DNA of 64,000 nt from CG1-02-35-72 sp045046885 (GTDB lineage Bacteria; Bacteroidota; Bacteroidia; Flavobacteriales; Flavobacteriaceae). Numbering within the stretch: the stretch's first letter is position 1; every line of letters begins with the position of its first letter. The notes below the pieces were generated by a model. That model worked only from the letters and a program-made list of their open reading frames with translations, was not told where the DNA came from and did not search any database. A program made the position numbers and the translations under genes. The stretch is taken from the NCBI GenBank assembly GCA_045046885.1, contig JASFYX010000031.1:1-64000 (forward strand). The letters run 5' to 3'. Shown piece by piece: positions 34,303 to 43,892 of the stretch.

Positions 34303-36738
34303 ATGAATTTTAAAAAATATTTACCCTACTTAACAGCAATCATTGTATTTTCTGTTGTGTCATTGGCTTATTTTTATCCTGTATTGCAGGGTAAAGAAAT
34401 TTTGCAAAGTGATATAGTTCAGTTTAAAGGCATGTCTCACGAAGTGGTACAGTTTAGAGACAGACATCACACAGAACCTTATTGGACAGATGCTGCGTTT
34501 GGCGGTATGCCTACCTATCAATTAAGTGCTTATTATCCTTTGAATTATATTCAGAAAATAGATAAAGTTTTGCGTTTTCTACCGCGCCCAGCTGATTATT
34601 TATTCCTTTATTTTATAGGATTTTTTATCCTACTGACTGTTTTAAAAGTGGAGTGGAAACTGGCTGTTTTTGGTTCTTTGGCTTTTGGATTTAGCACCTA
34701 TTTTATCATAATTTTAGGGGTTGGTCATAATGCCAAAGCACATGCTATTGCTTATATGCCACTTGTAATTTCGGGTGTTTTGCTCATGTTTAAAAACAAG
34801 TTGTTTAAAGGTTTTGTTTTAACGGCTTTTGCTACAGCTTTAGAATTATCTGCCAATCACATTCAAATGACATATTATTTATTTTTTGTCTTGCTCATTA
34901 TTGGTGTAGTTTATTTATATGATGCTTATAAAAGTAAAGCGCTTGCTCTTTATTTTAAAAAAGTAGGACTCCTGTGTCTAGCAGGTATTTTGGCTTTGGG
35001 TTTAAATGCCACACCACTTATGGCAACATCACAATATGCCAAACACAGCACACGTGGTAAAAGCGAATTAACCATTACACCCGATGGCAAAACAAAACCC
35101 ATTACACAAGGATTAGATTCAAAATATATTACCGAATACAGTTACGGTATTTTAGAAACATTTAATTTGTTGGTGCCACGTTTTATGGGTGGGGGCTCTC
35201 ACGAAAACTTAGATTACAATTCTAATACCTATCGTTTTTTAAAAAATAAAGTCAATGTAAGTCAGGCTAAACAGTTTACCCAATTTGCACCGCTTTATTG
35301 GGGAAATCAACCCATTGTAGCCGCGCCAGCTTATATTGGTGCCGTTATTATTTTTCTTGCCTTATTAGGTTTTTTCTTGCTTAAAAATAAACAGAAATCG
35401 TGGATAGTAGGTGCTATTATTTTAGCTATTTTGTTGAGTTGGGGTAAGAATTTTAATTTCTTAACCGAGTTCTTTATTAAGTACATCCCACTTTATAATA
35501 AGTTTAGGGCGGTTTCTTCTATACAAGTTATAGTCGAATTGTGTATGCCACTTTTAGCCATTTTGGGATTGGTACAATTCTTATCGGATAAAACAGCAAG
35601 AGCACTTAAAATAAAAAGTTTAAAATCGGTCTCATTAATTGTAGGTGGATTGCTTTTAGTTTTTGTTCTTTTTGGTAAAAATTTATTTTCGTTTGAAGGT
35701 GTAAATGACACTTATTACGCCCGCTTGCTCAGCGGATTAGATTTAGCACTTGTTGCCGATAGAAAAGAAGCTTTTTTTAATGACAGTTTGCGCTCATTGC
35801 TTTTAATTATTCCAGCAGTTTTGCTATTGTGGTTTAATATAAAACAGAAAATATCAAAGAAAAAAACAGTACTCTTTTTAGGCTTGTTGATGGTTGCTGA
35901 TCTTGTTTTTGTCGATATTAATTATGTCAACGACAATAATTTTGTTTCAGCTAACGAAGTAGAACGTCCCATACAAAAAACCGATATTGACAAACAAATA
36001 TTGCAAGATAAAGCACATTACCGCGTAGCAAATTTTGACGGTGGTGTAGCGAGTGCTATGAACGACGGTAAGACATCGTATTTTCATAATTCAATAGGCG
36101 GCTATCATGCCGCTAAACCAGGACGTTACCAAGAATTATTCGATTATCAAATAGCTAAAAATAATATTGAAGTCCTAAATATGCTCAATACCAAGTATTT
36201 TATATTTGATAAAGACGGTAAAACAGCCCTTCAAATAAACCCTGGGGCTAATGGTAATGCGTGGTTTGTTTCGCATTTAAAAATTGTGAAATCTGCCAAC
36301 GAAGAAATAAAAGCTTTAGACAGTCTTAATACAAAAACGACGGCTGTTTTAAATAATGACGATTTTGGCAGTAAATATTTCTTAGATGACAAAATTTCAA
36401 CCTATACTGTAGATTCTACAGCTTCTATTGCATTAAAATCGTATGAAGCTAATGATTTAAAATACACTTCAAAAAACACCCACGACGGTTTTGCAGTATT
36501 TTCTGAAATGTATTACAAAGAAGGTTGGAACGCTTATATTGATGGTAAATACACGCATATTTATCGTGTCAATTATGTGCTACGCGCTATAGAAATTCCA
36601 AAAGGAAACCATCAAATTGAATTTAAATTTGAACCTAAAGTTATTCAGCAAGGTACTATGCTGACGGGAATTTCATATTTAGTGCTTCTCGGATTTATTT
36701 TTGGCTGGTATTTTTACGACAAAAAGAAACCTGTTTAA
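34303..36738 (+). CDS. YfhO-like large membrane protein
   Basis: The 811-residue protein has about twelve hydrophobic segments. A C-terminal extracytoplasmic domain (about residues 530-770) contains VFSEMYYKEGWNAYIDGK and IEFKFEPKVIQQG, both typical of the YfhO family. YfhO proteins are GT-C-like and are linked to glycosylation of cell-wall polymers in Firmicutes. Its start directly follows the DUF4834 stop, and it leads a glycosyltransferase run, which supports a surface-glycan role. Confidence 0.88.
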   Translation: MNFKKYLPYLTAIIVFSVVSLAYFYPVLQGKEILQSDIVQFKGMSHEVVQFRDRHHTEPYWTDAAFGGMPTYQLSAYYPLNYIQKIDKVLRFLPRPADYLFLYFIGFFILLTVLKVEWKLAVFGSLAFGFSTYFIIILGVGHNAKAHAIAYMPLVISGVLLMFKNKLFKGFVLTAFATALELSANHIQMTYYLFFVLLIIGVVYLYDAYKSKALALYFKKVGLLCLAGILALGLNATPLMATSQYAKHSTRGKSELTITPDGKTKPITQGLDSKYITEYSYGILETFNLLVPRFMGGGSHENLDYNSNTYRFLKNKVNVSQAKQFTQFAPLYWGNQPIVAAPAYIGAVIIFLALLGFFLLKNKQKSWIVGAIILAILLSWGKNFNFLTEFFIKYIPLYNKFRAVSSIQVIVELCMPLLAILGLVQFLSDKTARALKIKSLKSVSLIVGGLLLVFVLFGKNLFSFEGVNDTYYARLLSGLDLALVADRKEAFFNDSLRSLLLIIPAVLLLWFNIKQKISKKKTVLFLGLLMVADLVFVDINYVNDNNFVSANEVERPIQKTDIDKQILQDKAHYRVANFDGGVASAMNDGKTSYFHNSIGGYHAAKPGRYQELFDYQIAKNNIEVLNMLNTKYFIFDKDGKTALQINPGANGNAWFVSHLKIVKSANEEIKALDSLNTKTTAVLNNDDFGSKYFLDDKISTYTVDSTASIALKSYEANDLKYTSKNTHDGFAVFSEMYYKEGWNAYIDGKYTHIYRVNYVLRAIEIPKGNHQIEFKFEPKVIQQGTMLTGISYLVLLGFIFGWYFYDKKKPV

Positions 36739-36740
36739 TT

Positions 36741-37799
36741 TTGAAAGCCAATCTGCTCTATTTTTATCCTAAAAAAGCCACTTTCGTAGCAAAGGATATT
36801 TATATTTTAGGAAGAAACTTTAAAGTCAAAACTCAAGATTTAAAGTGGACTAGCAAATCCTTACTGCTTCTAAATTTTATAAATCAATTTATTTTTATTC
36901 TTAGAAATTTAAAAAACACGCCTGTTTTTATAGTGATGTTTGGCGGTTATTGGGCCTTTTTACCGGCCTTTATTGGCAAAATATTTGGTAAAAAAGTATT
37001 TATTATTCTAGGAGGAACAGACTGTGTGTCTTTTCCTGAGTTTAATTATGGAAGTTTGCGTAAACAACCTTTAAAGTGGTTTATAAAAAAAGCGTATCAA
37101 TGGAGTACAAAATTGCTACCAGTTGACGATTCCTTAATGTATTCAGAGCATAATTATTTACCAAATTCTATAAACAAAACACAAGGAGTTAAAGCTTTTT
37201 TTAAACAATTAAAAACACCTTATACAGTTATTCCAAACGGCTTTGATACGTCATTTTGGGATGTTAATAAAGACAATGTAATACCTCTATCTTTTATAAG
37301 TATCGCATATGTTACAGATGACACACGACTCACATTAAAAGGATTTGATACCGTCATAAAATTAGCAGCACAATTTAAAGAGGCGTCATTTACGCTTGTT
37401 GGTTTGTCAAAAGCGATGATAGATAAACTTAAGCTTCCTTCAAATATTACAGTTTACAAAAGCATGCCCCCCAAAAGGATAAAGAAAAAATTCGCAAAAC
37501 ACCAATTCTATTTACAGTTATCATTATCAGAAGGTTTCCCTAATGCTTTGACAGAAGCTATGTTATGCCAATGTATCCCAATTGGTTCTGCAGTAGGAGG
37601 CATTCCCAAAATAATCTCAAAATATGGCGTCATTTTGCAAAAACAAGATTTTGAGGGGCTTAAAAATGAAGTAAAAAAATTAGTAGCTTTACCTCAATCA
37701 GAATTAAAAGAAAAAGGAGTGGCAGCGCGTCAACATATTGTCACCAATTTTAGCCTAGAAAATCGCGCTAAAATATTGTATAAAACTATTGTTCATTAA
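36741..37799 (+). CDS. GT4-like glycosyltransferase, TTG start
   Basis: The 352-residue protein is a GT-B glycosyltransferase. The C-terminal half has LSLSEGFPNALTEAML, the GT4 nucleotide-sugar motif with the conserved Glu, and IPNGFDTSFW. The start is TTG two bases after the YfhO stop; the next ATG would remove the conserved N-terminal strand. The first 90 residues include a hydrophobic FIVMFGGYWAFLPAFIGKIFG. It probably adds a sugar to a surface polysaccharide. Confidence 0.88.
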   Translation: MKANLLYFYPKKATFVAKDIYILGRNFKVKTQDLKWTSKSLLLLNFINQFIFILRNLKNTPVFIVMFGGYWAFLPAFIGKIFGKKVFIILGGTDCVSFPEFNYGSLRKQPLKWFIKKAYQWSTKLLPVDDSLMYSEHNYLPNSINKTQGVKAFFKQLKTPYTVIPNGFDTSFWDVNKDNVIPLSFISIAYVTDDTRLTLKGFDTVIKLAAQFKEASFTLVGLSKAMIDKLKLPSNITVYKSMPPKRIKKKFAKHQFYLQLSLSEGFPNALTEAMLCQCIPIGSAVGGIPKIISKYGVILQKQDFEGLKNEVKKLVALPQSELKEKGVAARQHIVTNFSLENRAKILYKTIVH

Positions 37800-37802
37800 C
37801 CG

Positions 37803-39074
37803 ATGAAAAAAGTACTTTTAATCACGTATTATTGGCCGCCAGCCGGTGGCGCAGGCGTACAGCGTTGGTTAAAATTCACAAAATATTTAGTCGAAAATAA
37901 TATTGCACCTATTGTCTATACGGTAGAAAATCCGAGTTATGCATTAGAAGACACTTCTTTTAAGACACCTAAGGGTGTGGAAGTTATAAAAAAATCTATT
38001 TGGGAACCTTATGCTTGGGCGTCTAAAATATCAGGTAAAGACCAAAAAAAGACGAGTGCTGGTTTTCTTGAGGAAGCTCCCTCTAAAAAAAATAAAATGG
38101 TAAATTATATTCGAGCTAATTTTTTTATTCCAGATGCCCGAAAATATTGGGTCAAACCATCAGTTGCTTATTTAGAGAATTTTATTAAATCAGAAAAAAT
38201 CGAAACCATTATTACAACAGGCCCTCCACATAGTTTACATTTAATTGGTTTAAAATTAAAACAAAAATTAGGAATAAAATGGTTAGCTGACTTTAGAGAC
38301 CCTTGGACACAAATTGATTATTTTCACAAACTCCCTTTTAATAAATGGGCTTTAAAAAAGCATTACCAATTAGAAAAAGAGGTGGCAACAAATACCGATG
38401 CCGTTTTGGTAATTGGAGAAAAAATGAAGACGTATTTCTCTCAATTTAACAAACAAACACGTGTTATTACCAATGGTTTTGATGGGGATGATACTATTTT
38501 AAAAGTAGCTTTAGATAAAGATTTTACCATAACGCATGTCGGTTCTCTTAACGCGGATAGAAATCCCAATTATTTTTGGGAAAGTTTGCAAGAATTGATA
38601 ACCGAAAATGCCGATTTTAAAAAACATTTAAAAGTCAAATTAATAGGTAAAATAACATCTCAAGTTTCTGAAAGTATTTCGAGATTCAGATTGCAAGACT
38701 TCGTTGAACATATAGATTATGTACCACACGAGGAGGTTAAAAAGTACCAACAAGCGGCTCAAATACTATTATTGCCAGTTAATAATGTGCCCAGTGCCAA
38801 AGGTATTTTAACAGGAAAAATATTTGAATATCTACAAGCTAATCGCCCAATTTTGGCTTTGGGGCCAACCGATGGTGATTTGGCAGCGCTTTTAAATAAA
38901 ACAGAAGCAGGTAAAATTGTTGCTTTTGACGATACAGAAGTACTTAAAAAAATTTTATTGTCGTATTTTGCAGACTATAAAAAAGGGAATTTAAAAGTAA
39001 CAGTTAAACATTTATCAGATTATCAAGCCAAAAATATAACACAAGAATTGGTAAAAATTATTAAGCGTATTTAA
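37803..39074 (+). CDS. GT4-like glycosyltransferase
   Basis: The 423-residue GT-B protein opens with LLITYYWPPAGGAGVQRW, a common start of GT4 enzymes that act on surface polysaccharides. ITNGFDGDD and VPHEEVKKYQQAAQILLLPV are later motifs; the nucleotide-sugar Glu lies in GKIFEYLQANRPI. It is three bases downstream of another glycosyltransferase and overlaps wecB by one base. Donor and acceptor sugars are not readable. Confidence 0.9.
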   Translation: MKKVLLITYYWPPAGGAGVQRWLKFTKYLVENNIAPIVYTVENPSYALEDTSFKTPKGVEVIKKSIWEPYAWASKISGKDQKKTSAGFLEEAPSKKNKMVNYIRANFFIPDARKYWVKPSVAYLENFIKSEKIETIITTGPPHSLHLIGLKLKQKLGIKWLADFRDPWTQIDYFHKLPFNKWALKKHYQLEKEVATNTDAVLVIGEKMKTYFSQFNKQTRVITNGFDGDDTILKVALDKDFTITHVGSLNADRNPNYFWESLQELITENADFKKHLKVKLIGKITSQVSESISRFRLQDFVEHIDYVPHEEVKKYQQAAQILLLPVNNVPSAKGILTGKIFEYLQANRPILALGPTDGDLAALLNKTEAGKIVAFDDTEVLKKILLSYFADYKKGNLKVTVKHLSDYQAKNITQELVKIIKRI

Positions 39075-40153
39075 TGAAAAAGATTGTCACAATATTAGGC
39101 GCACGGCCACAGTTTGTAAAAGCAGCTGTTTTAAGTCGGATTATTTTACAACACAAAGCTATTGAAGAAGTTATTGTTCATACGGGTCAGCATTACGACA
39201 ACAACATGAGTGCTGTCTTTTTTGACGATATGGATATTCCTAAACCCAAATATAATTTGGCAATTAATGGATTAAATCACGGTGCTATGACGGGGCAAAT
39301 GCTCGAAAAAATAGAAGTCGTTTTGCTAAAGGAAAAACCACAAGCTGTTTTGGTTTATGGCGATACCAATTCTACAATTGCTGGCGCTTTAGCAGCAAAA
39401 AAATTGCATATAAAAGTGGTACATGTTGAGGCTGGTTTGCGGTCTTTTAACATGAAAATGCCCGAAGAAATAAATAGAATTTTGACAGATAGGATTGCTG
39501 ATTTGCTACTGTGTCCCACACAAAAAGCTATAGATAATTTAGTGCAAGAAGGTTTTGAAAATTTTGAAACCCGATTTGTAAATTGTGGTGATATAATGAA
39601 AGAAGCCGTAAGTTATTATGGTGCACAAATCAACGATAAATCTACTATTATAAATAATTTAGAGTTAACAGAAAACAACTTTGTTTTAGCCACAATTCAC
39701 CGACCAGAAAATACAAATGACATCCAAAAACTCAACTCAATTTTTAAAGCATTAGATGTTATAAATCAAGATTATAAAGTAATTTTACCGCTACATCCGC
39801 GTACAAAAAAATATCTTGAAGAGTACAAAATTAAAACAGAAGTGACGCTAATTAATCCGTTAGGTTATTTTGATATGTTAGCTTTGCAAAAAAACTGCAA
39901 ACTGATTGTAACAGACAGCGGCGGCTTACAAAAAGAAGCCTATTTTAATAAAAAATTTAGTGTCATTGCTAGAACAGAAACAGAATGGGTAGAGCTTGTA
40001 GAAAATGATTTTGCCAAAGTTGTAGGGAGCGATTACAATAAAATCCTAGAGGCCTTTAATTATTTTAAAGGCATTAAAAAATCGTTTGATTTACCACTTT
40101 ATGGAACAGCAGTAGCCCAAACGATTTATAATGAGATTCTCAAGATTTTATAA
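39074..40153 (+). CDS. wecB: UDP-N-acetylglucosamine 2-epimerase, non-hydrolysing
   Basis: The 359-residue enzyme interconverts UDP-GlcNAc and UDP-ManNAc for surface polysaccharides. GARPQFVKAA, VHTGQHYDNNMS, VYGDTNST, VEAGLRS, TIHRPENT and TDSGGLQKEA are the family motifs in order. Its ATG shares a base with the preceding glycosyltransferase stop. It closes the 34-40 kb glycan operon, which suggests that the polymer contains ManNAc or a derivative. Confidence 0.95.
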   Translation: MKKIVTILGARPQFVKAAVLSRIILQHKAIEEVIVHTGQHYDNNMSAVFFDDMDIPKPKYNLAINGLNHGAMTGQMLEKIEVVLLKEKPQAVLVYGDTNSTIAGALAAKKLHIKVVHVEAGLRSFNMKMPEEINRILTDRIADLLLCPTQKAIDNLVQEGFENFETRFVNCGDIMKEAVSYYGAQINDKSTIINNLELTENNFVLATIHRPENTNDIQKLNSIFKALDVINQDYKVILPLHPRTKKYLEEYKIKTEVTLINPLGYFDMLALQKNCKLIVTDSGGLQKEAYFNKKFSVIARTETEWVELVENDFAKVVGSDYNKILEAFNYFKGIKKSFDLPLYGTAVAQTIYNEILKIL

Positions 40154-40154
40154 A

Positions 40155-40598
40155 TTATTTTTCTACAGGTAAAGCAGCCTTTTTCCAGCCGTCCATACCA
40201 ACAGTAAGGTCATAGATATATTGATATTTTTTATCGATTAATAACTTTTTTGCCAACCCACTTCTATGACCAGAATTACAATATACTACAATAGGAGTTT
40301 CTTTAGAAATACTATCTAATGTGGCAATAAATTCATCTTGTTTTGCCCAATCTAAGTAAGTGGCATTGGGAATATGACCTGCTTTAAAGTCTTTAGGAGG
40401 CCTAACGTCTAAAATCACTAGATTTGGATTTGTCTTTATAAGTTTTTCAACATCCTGTACATTAACATCTTTTGCAATTGTTTTAGTACTTATTTTAATT
40501 GTTTGCGTTTCAACCTTATTTTTATGAGTAGATTTTTTACAACCAGAGAAAGTTAAACTTAGTATAAAAATGACTAAGGTAATTTTAATATATTTCAT
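40155..40598 (-). CDS. rhodanese-domain lipoprotein A
   Basis: A 147-residue lipoprotein with lipobox FSGC (Cys20). One rhodanese domain (about 45-145) carries the active-site loop YCNSGHRS with Cys107. It likely moves sulfane sulfur or acts as a thiol sensor in the periplasm. It is one base from the wecB stop (convergent) and shares its design with the next gene upstream, so they are a tandem duplicate pair. Confidence 0.9.
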   Translation of the reverse strand: MKYIKITLVIFILSLTFSGCKKSTHKNKVETQTIKISTKTIAKDVNVQDVEKLIKTNPNLVILDVRPPKDFKAGHIPNATYLDWAKQDEFIATLDSISKETPIVVYCNSGHRSGLAKKLLIDKKYQYIYDLTVGMDGWKKAALPVEK

Positions 40599-40637
40599 AA
40601 AATTTGGTTTTCAGATTTAATGAGGTAGTTTATAATT

Positions 40638-41087
40638 TTACTTAGCTACATTAAAATTAGCAGCTTTCCATCCCATTATTCCAGTCTCTAGATTGTATAT
40701 TTTTGTATAGCCCTTTTTTTGCATATACTTTTTAGCATTGCCACTTCTATGACCCGAATGACAATAATTAAGAACTGTTTTGTCCTTAGAAATTTTGGCT
40801 ATTTTTCTAGCAAATTCTTTTTGATTTTTCCAATCAATATTAATAGCACCAGCAATATGACCACTTGCAAATTCTTTGGGTGTTCTTACGTCAACTAATA
40901 AACCTGCTTTTGAATCGACAAGACCTTTAAAGTTCGTAGCATCTACATCTTTAGCAAAAACAGTTGCTTTAACTTTTGCAGATTGCGTTGGTTTAAGAGT
41001 GTTTGTAGACTTATCAACAACTTCTTTACAGCTAACTAGCATAAGACCGATACATAATATCAGGCTTATTGATTTTAATATTTTCAT
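40638..41087 (-). CDS. rhodanese-domain lipoprotein B
   Basis: I place the start at the ATG at 41087 because it gives a 149-residue protein with a clean lipoprotein signal (LMLVSC, Cys20); the frame runs eight residues further upstream. The rhodanese domain carries YCHSGHRS with Cys109. It is 39 bases upstream of a close paralogue with the same N-terminal linker (KDV before the domain). Gene duplication followed by divergence is clear. Confidence 0.9.
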   Translation of the reverse strand: MKILKSISLILCIGLMLVSCKEVVDKSTNTLKPTQSAKVKATVFAKDVDATNFKGLVDSKAGLLVDVRTPKEFASGHIAGAINIDWKNQKEFARKIAKISKDKTVLNYCHSGHRSGNAKKYMQKKGYTKIYNLETGIMGWKAANFNVAK

Positions 41088-41230
41088 AATAAATTTATTT
41101 ATTGGCTCCAAAAATAGACATTTTTTGTTTAGAAAAAAGTACTCGTCTTTTAATTTTTAAAAGCTTGCAAAAACTTTGCGTAATTAATTGTTATATTTGC
41201 GACTAACACTTGTAAATTCGACTTCAACTC

Positions 41231-41728
41231 ATGATAGATGCTATTGAAAACAACCTTTTAAGAGGTGTTAAACTACTGAATGCCATAACAGATAAACAAT
41301 ATAGTGATAAATCGGTTGCGCCTTATTATTCGAGTATAGGTGGCCATATGCGTCATATATTAGATATTTTCGATTGTATTTTTGAAGGACTTCCCACTAA
41401 AAAAATAGATTTAGCAGCCCGTAAACGCAATGAACTTGTAGAAGATTTTACGATTCAGGGTCTCATATATTTCGAAACTATTTTAAATAAATTGCGTGCT
41501 TTAAAATATTACGATTATAACGAAATTGTAGAAGTAAGAGACGATTTGGGTATGGGCGAAGTGGTTGTAAATTACACTTTGGCAAGTGCTTTAATTCAGG
41601 CACATAGTCACGCTATTCATCATTTTGCAAGTATTGGTTATATAATTTCTCAATTAGGGATTGAATTACCCGATGAAGATTTTGGTTATAATCCTACTAC
41701 ACCAAGGAAAGAATTTTTAGAAAATTAA
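41231..41728 (+). CDS. DinB-like four-helix protein
   Basis: The 165-residue helical protein has spaced His residues (GGHMRHILDIFD and AHSHAIHHF) that fit the metal site of the DinB/YfiT superfamily. Members include thiol transferases and stress-induced proteins of unknown substrate. TATATTTG (41192-41199) is a candidate -7 box with TTG 24 bases upstream. The end overlaps the convergent ATP-grasp gene by four bases. Confidence 0.82.
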   Translation: MIDAIENNLLRGVKLLNAITDKQYSDKSVAPYYSSIGGHMRHILDIFDCIFEGLPTKKIDLAARKRNELVEDFTIQGLIYFETILNKLRALKYYDYNEIVEVRDDLGMGEVVVNYTLASALIQAHSHAIHHFASIGYIISQLGIELPDEDFGYNPTTPRKEFLEN

Positions 41729-42795
41729 AGTTCGCTCAGTTTTTTTATTTTTTTATTATAAGGCCTTAAGGCAAATAACTCCTTGAGTTCTGGAATAATA
41801 TTGGCGTAAGCCACACCTCTTTTTTTATGATTTATTTTTGCAATTTTATAGACAAATCGCCAATGTCTTGCCAAACTTTTTAAAGCGATATAATAACTAC
41901 TTTTTGACGCGTCGTAAATATGTGTTGGTTCTGCTATGACACCATTTAGTTCGATTATTTTGAAATTTTCTCCTACTTCTAATTCACTAAATTCAGTGTA
42001 TTTCACATCAAATCTACCAAAATAAACGCCCTTTATTTTATGACTCAACGCGTCGAAAGTTTGTGTTAATTTTTCACTAATTAAATGATTGCCATTAATA
42101 AATGACGCACCTTTACAATGATTGCCAATTTCGTTTAAAATGTAAGATTCATCTTTCTTTGGTTTATAGTCTAAATAATCTACAATGCGATCTTTATAGA
42201 TAGATTCATAACGCTTTACGTGTTCGTTTTTAGCGATTAAATCGGATAATTTAGTTTCTCCATCACCTTTAACATGAAGAAAGCTCTTTATTGTAATTGA
42301 CGTGATAGTCCCTTTTTTTTCATTGGGATAACGATAGTATAAAATACCACACTCTTTTGGGGAAGCTACAAACTCCTGAATGATTAAATCAATAGAGCTG
42401 TACTTTTTTAAATAAATTTTTAAACTGGCTACATCTTTTAATTTATTGACTAAAAGTCCTCTATAACCAATATCTGGTTTAATGATAAGCGGAAAATCAA
42501 TTTGATGTACTTTTATTTTCTCTAACACATCACTGAGAGACGTGTCCTTTGGAATGAAAATAGAGTTCGGAATCAAATGTTTCGGTAAAATTTTAAGGGT
42601 GTCAAATTTTGATTCGGTAGCATCGCCACCATTTTTAATACCAGGATTGGTGGCAACAAAATAAGTGAAATTACCCGATCGTAAAGAATAATAAAGATAC
42701 AACGGAAAGAGGGGGATATAAAACATATAGGTTGGCCAAAACTCCCAATTTAAGCTGTCTTTTATGCGTGATAAAAGGCTCTTTTGTTGCACCAT
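41725..42795 (-). CDS. ATP-grasp family protein
   Basis: The 356-residue protein has an ATP-grasp fold: PLIIKPDIGYRGL supplies the ATP-binding Lys, LIIQEFVASPKECGI the next strand and KIIELNGVIAEP the magnesium-binding Glu/Asn pair. FGRFDVKY precedes it. D-Ala-D-Ala ligase-like or other carboxylate-amine ligase activity is possible; the substrate is unknown. An N-terminal hydrophobic segment (about residues 19-38) suggests membrane association. It is one base from the DUF6095 gene. Confidence 0.85.
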   Translation of the reverse strand: MVQQKSLLSRIKDSLNWEFWPTYMFYIPLFPLYLYYSLRSGNFTYFVATNPGIKNGGDATESKFDTLKILPKHLIPNSIFIPKDTSLSDVLEKIKVHQIDFPLIIKPDIGYRGLLVNKLKDVASLKIYLKKYSSIDLIIQEFVASPKECGILYYRYPNEKKGTITSITIKSFLHVKGDGETKLSDLIAKNEHVKRYESIYKDRIVDYLDYKPKKDESYILNEIGNHCKGASFINGNHLISEKLTQTFDALSHKIKGVYFGRFDVKYTEFSELEVGENFKIIELNGVIAEPTHIYDASKSSYYIALKSLARHWRFVYKIAKINHKKRGVAYANIIPELKELFALRPYNKKIKKLSEL

Positions 42796-42796
42796 T

Positions 42797-43018
42797 TTAT
42801 TGGTTAAATAAGTGTTGCAAAATCCGTTTAACGGCAGTTGCCAGTAAAATTATGGCCGCTAGAGAAAGGATAACGCCAATGATTAAAAATAAATAATTAT
42901 CATCCTTTTTTATCGCTTTAAAACCTATTGTTGTCACTATGGGGCCTCCAAATAAAAGGGGTAAAGCATATAAAAATTTTACAAGTCCTTGTTTTAAGAA
43001 ATTTTTACTTTGTGTCAT
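42797..43018 (-). CDS. DUF6095 family membrane protein
   Basis: A 73-residue protein with two membrane helices (about residues 10-32 and 39-62), matching the flavobacterial DUF6095 family. Function is unknown. Its start overlaps the end of murQ by 14 bases, so it is translated from the murQ mRNA, as is common for this family in flavobacteria. Confidence 0.85.
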   Translation of the reverse strand: MTQSKNFLKQGLVKFLYALPLLFGGPIVTTIGFKAIKKDDNYLFLIIGVILSLAAIILLATAVKRILQHLFNQ

Positions 43019-43829
43019 CCTTATAATTTTTAATAGTATTTCTTACACTACCGTGTTTTAGTAGTAAATTCTTGGCAGAACTTTCATTAATATTTAAAGA
43101 ATCCATAAGCATTTTTGTCCCGCGATTTACCAACTTATTATTTGATAGTTGCATATCTACCATTTTATTGCCTTTAACACGTCCTAACTGAATCATACAA
43201 GCCGTTGAAATCATATTGAGCACAAGTTTTTGAGCTGTTCCGGCTTTCATTCTAGAACTGCCTGTTACAAATTCAGGTCCCACAATTACTTCAATAGGAT
43301 ACTGAGCTGTTTTAGAAAGCGGACTCCCCGCATTACAAGTAATACAACCTGTTATAATATTTTGCTTATTAGCTTCTTCTAAAGCGCCCAAAACGTAAGG
43401 CGTCGTTCCAGAGGCAGCCAATCCGATAAGGACATCTTTATCAGTAATATTAAATTTTTTTAAATCTTCCCATCCTTGAGTGGTTGAATCTTCGGCAAAT
43501 TCTACCGCTTTACGGATAGCAGTATCGCCTCCAGCAATGAGACCAATAACTACATCGTGTGAAACGCCAAAAGTTGGTGGACATTCAGAAGCATCTAAAA
43601 TTCCTAACCTGCCACTTGTGCCTGCGCCGATATAAAAAATACGGCCTCCTTTTTTTAATTGACCAACTGTAGCTGTAACTAGTTTTTCAATTTGAGGTAG
43701 CGCTTTTGCGACACTAAGCGGCACAGTTTTATCTTCATTATTTATATTGAAAAGAAGTTCTTGAATACTCATTTTTTCTAAACAATCATAATGAGAATCT
43801 TGCTCTGTAGTTTTGGTAAAATCCATCAC
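43005..43829 (-). CDS. murQ: N-acetylmuramic acid 6-phosphate etherase MurQ
   Basis: The 274-residue SIS-domain enzyme cleaves the lactyl ether of MurNAc-6-phosphate to give GlcNAc-6-phosphate during wall recycling. YIGAGTSGRLGILDASECPP and GLAASGTTPYV are the phosphosugar-binding and catalytic blocks. It is slightly shorter than the usual 300. With the exported GH3 enzyme at 25.4 kb it suggests that muropeptides are recycled. The next gene downstream overlaps by 14 bases. Confidence 0.94.
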   Translation of the reverse strand: MMDFTKTTEQDSHYDCLEKMSIQELLFNINNEDKTVPLSVAKALPQIEKLVTATVGQLKKGGRIFYIGAGTSGRLGILDASECPPTFGVSHDVVIGLIAGGDTAIRKAVEFAEDSTTQGWEDLKKFNITDKDVLIGLAASGTTPYVLGALEEANKQNIITGCITCNAGSPLSKTAQYPIEVIVGPEFVTGSSRMKAGTAQKLVLNMISTACMIQLGRVKGNKMVDMQLSNNKLVNRGTKMLMDSLNINESSAKNLLLKHGSVRNTIKNYKDDTK

Positions 43830-43840
43830 TCAAAAGTAAT

Positions 43841-43872
43841 AAAAAAAGCGCCAATATTAATTGACGCTTTTA
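43841..43872 (-). terminator. icd intrinsic terminator
   Basis: AAAGCGTCAAT and ATTGGCGCTTT (minus strand) form an 11-base-pair stem with one mismatch, followed by TTTTTTTATT. It lies between icd and murQ. Confidence 0.85.
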
Positions 43873-43892
43873 CATTTGAATTAATTCTAGAA

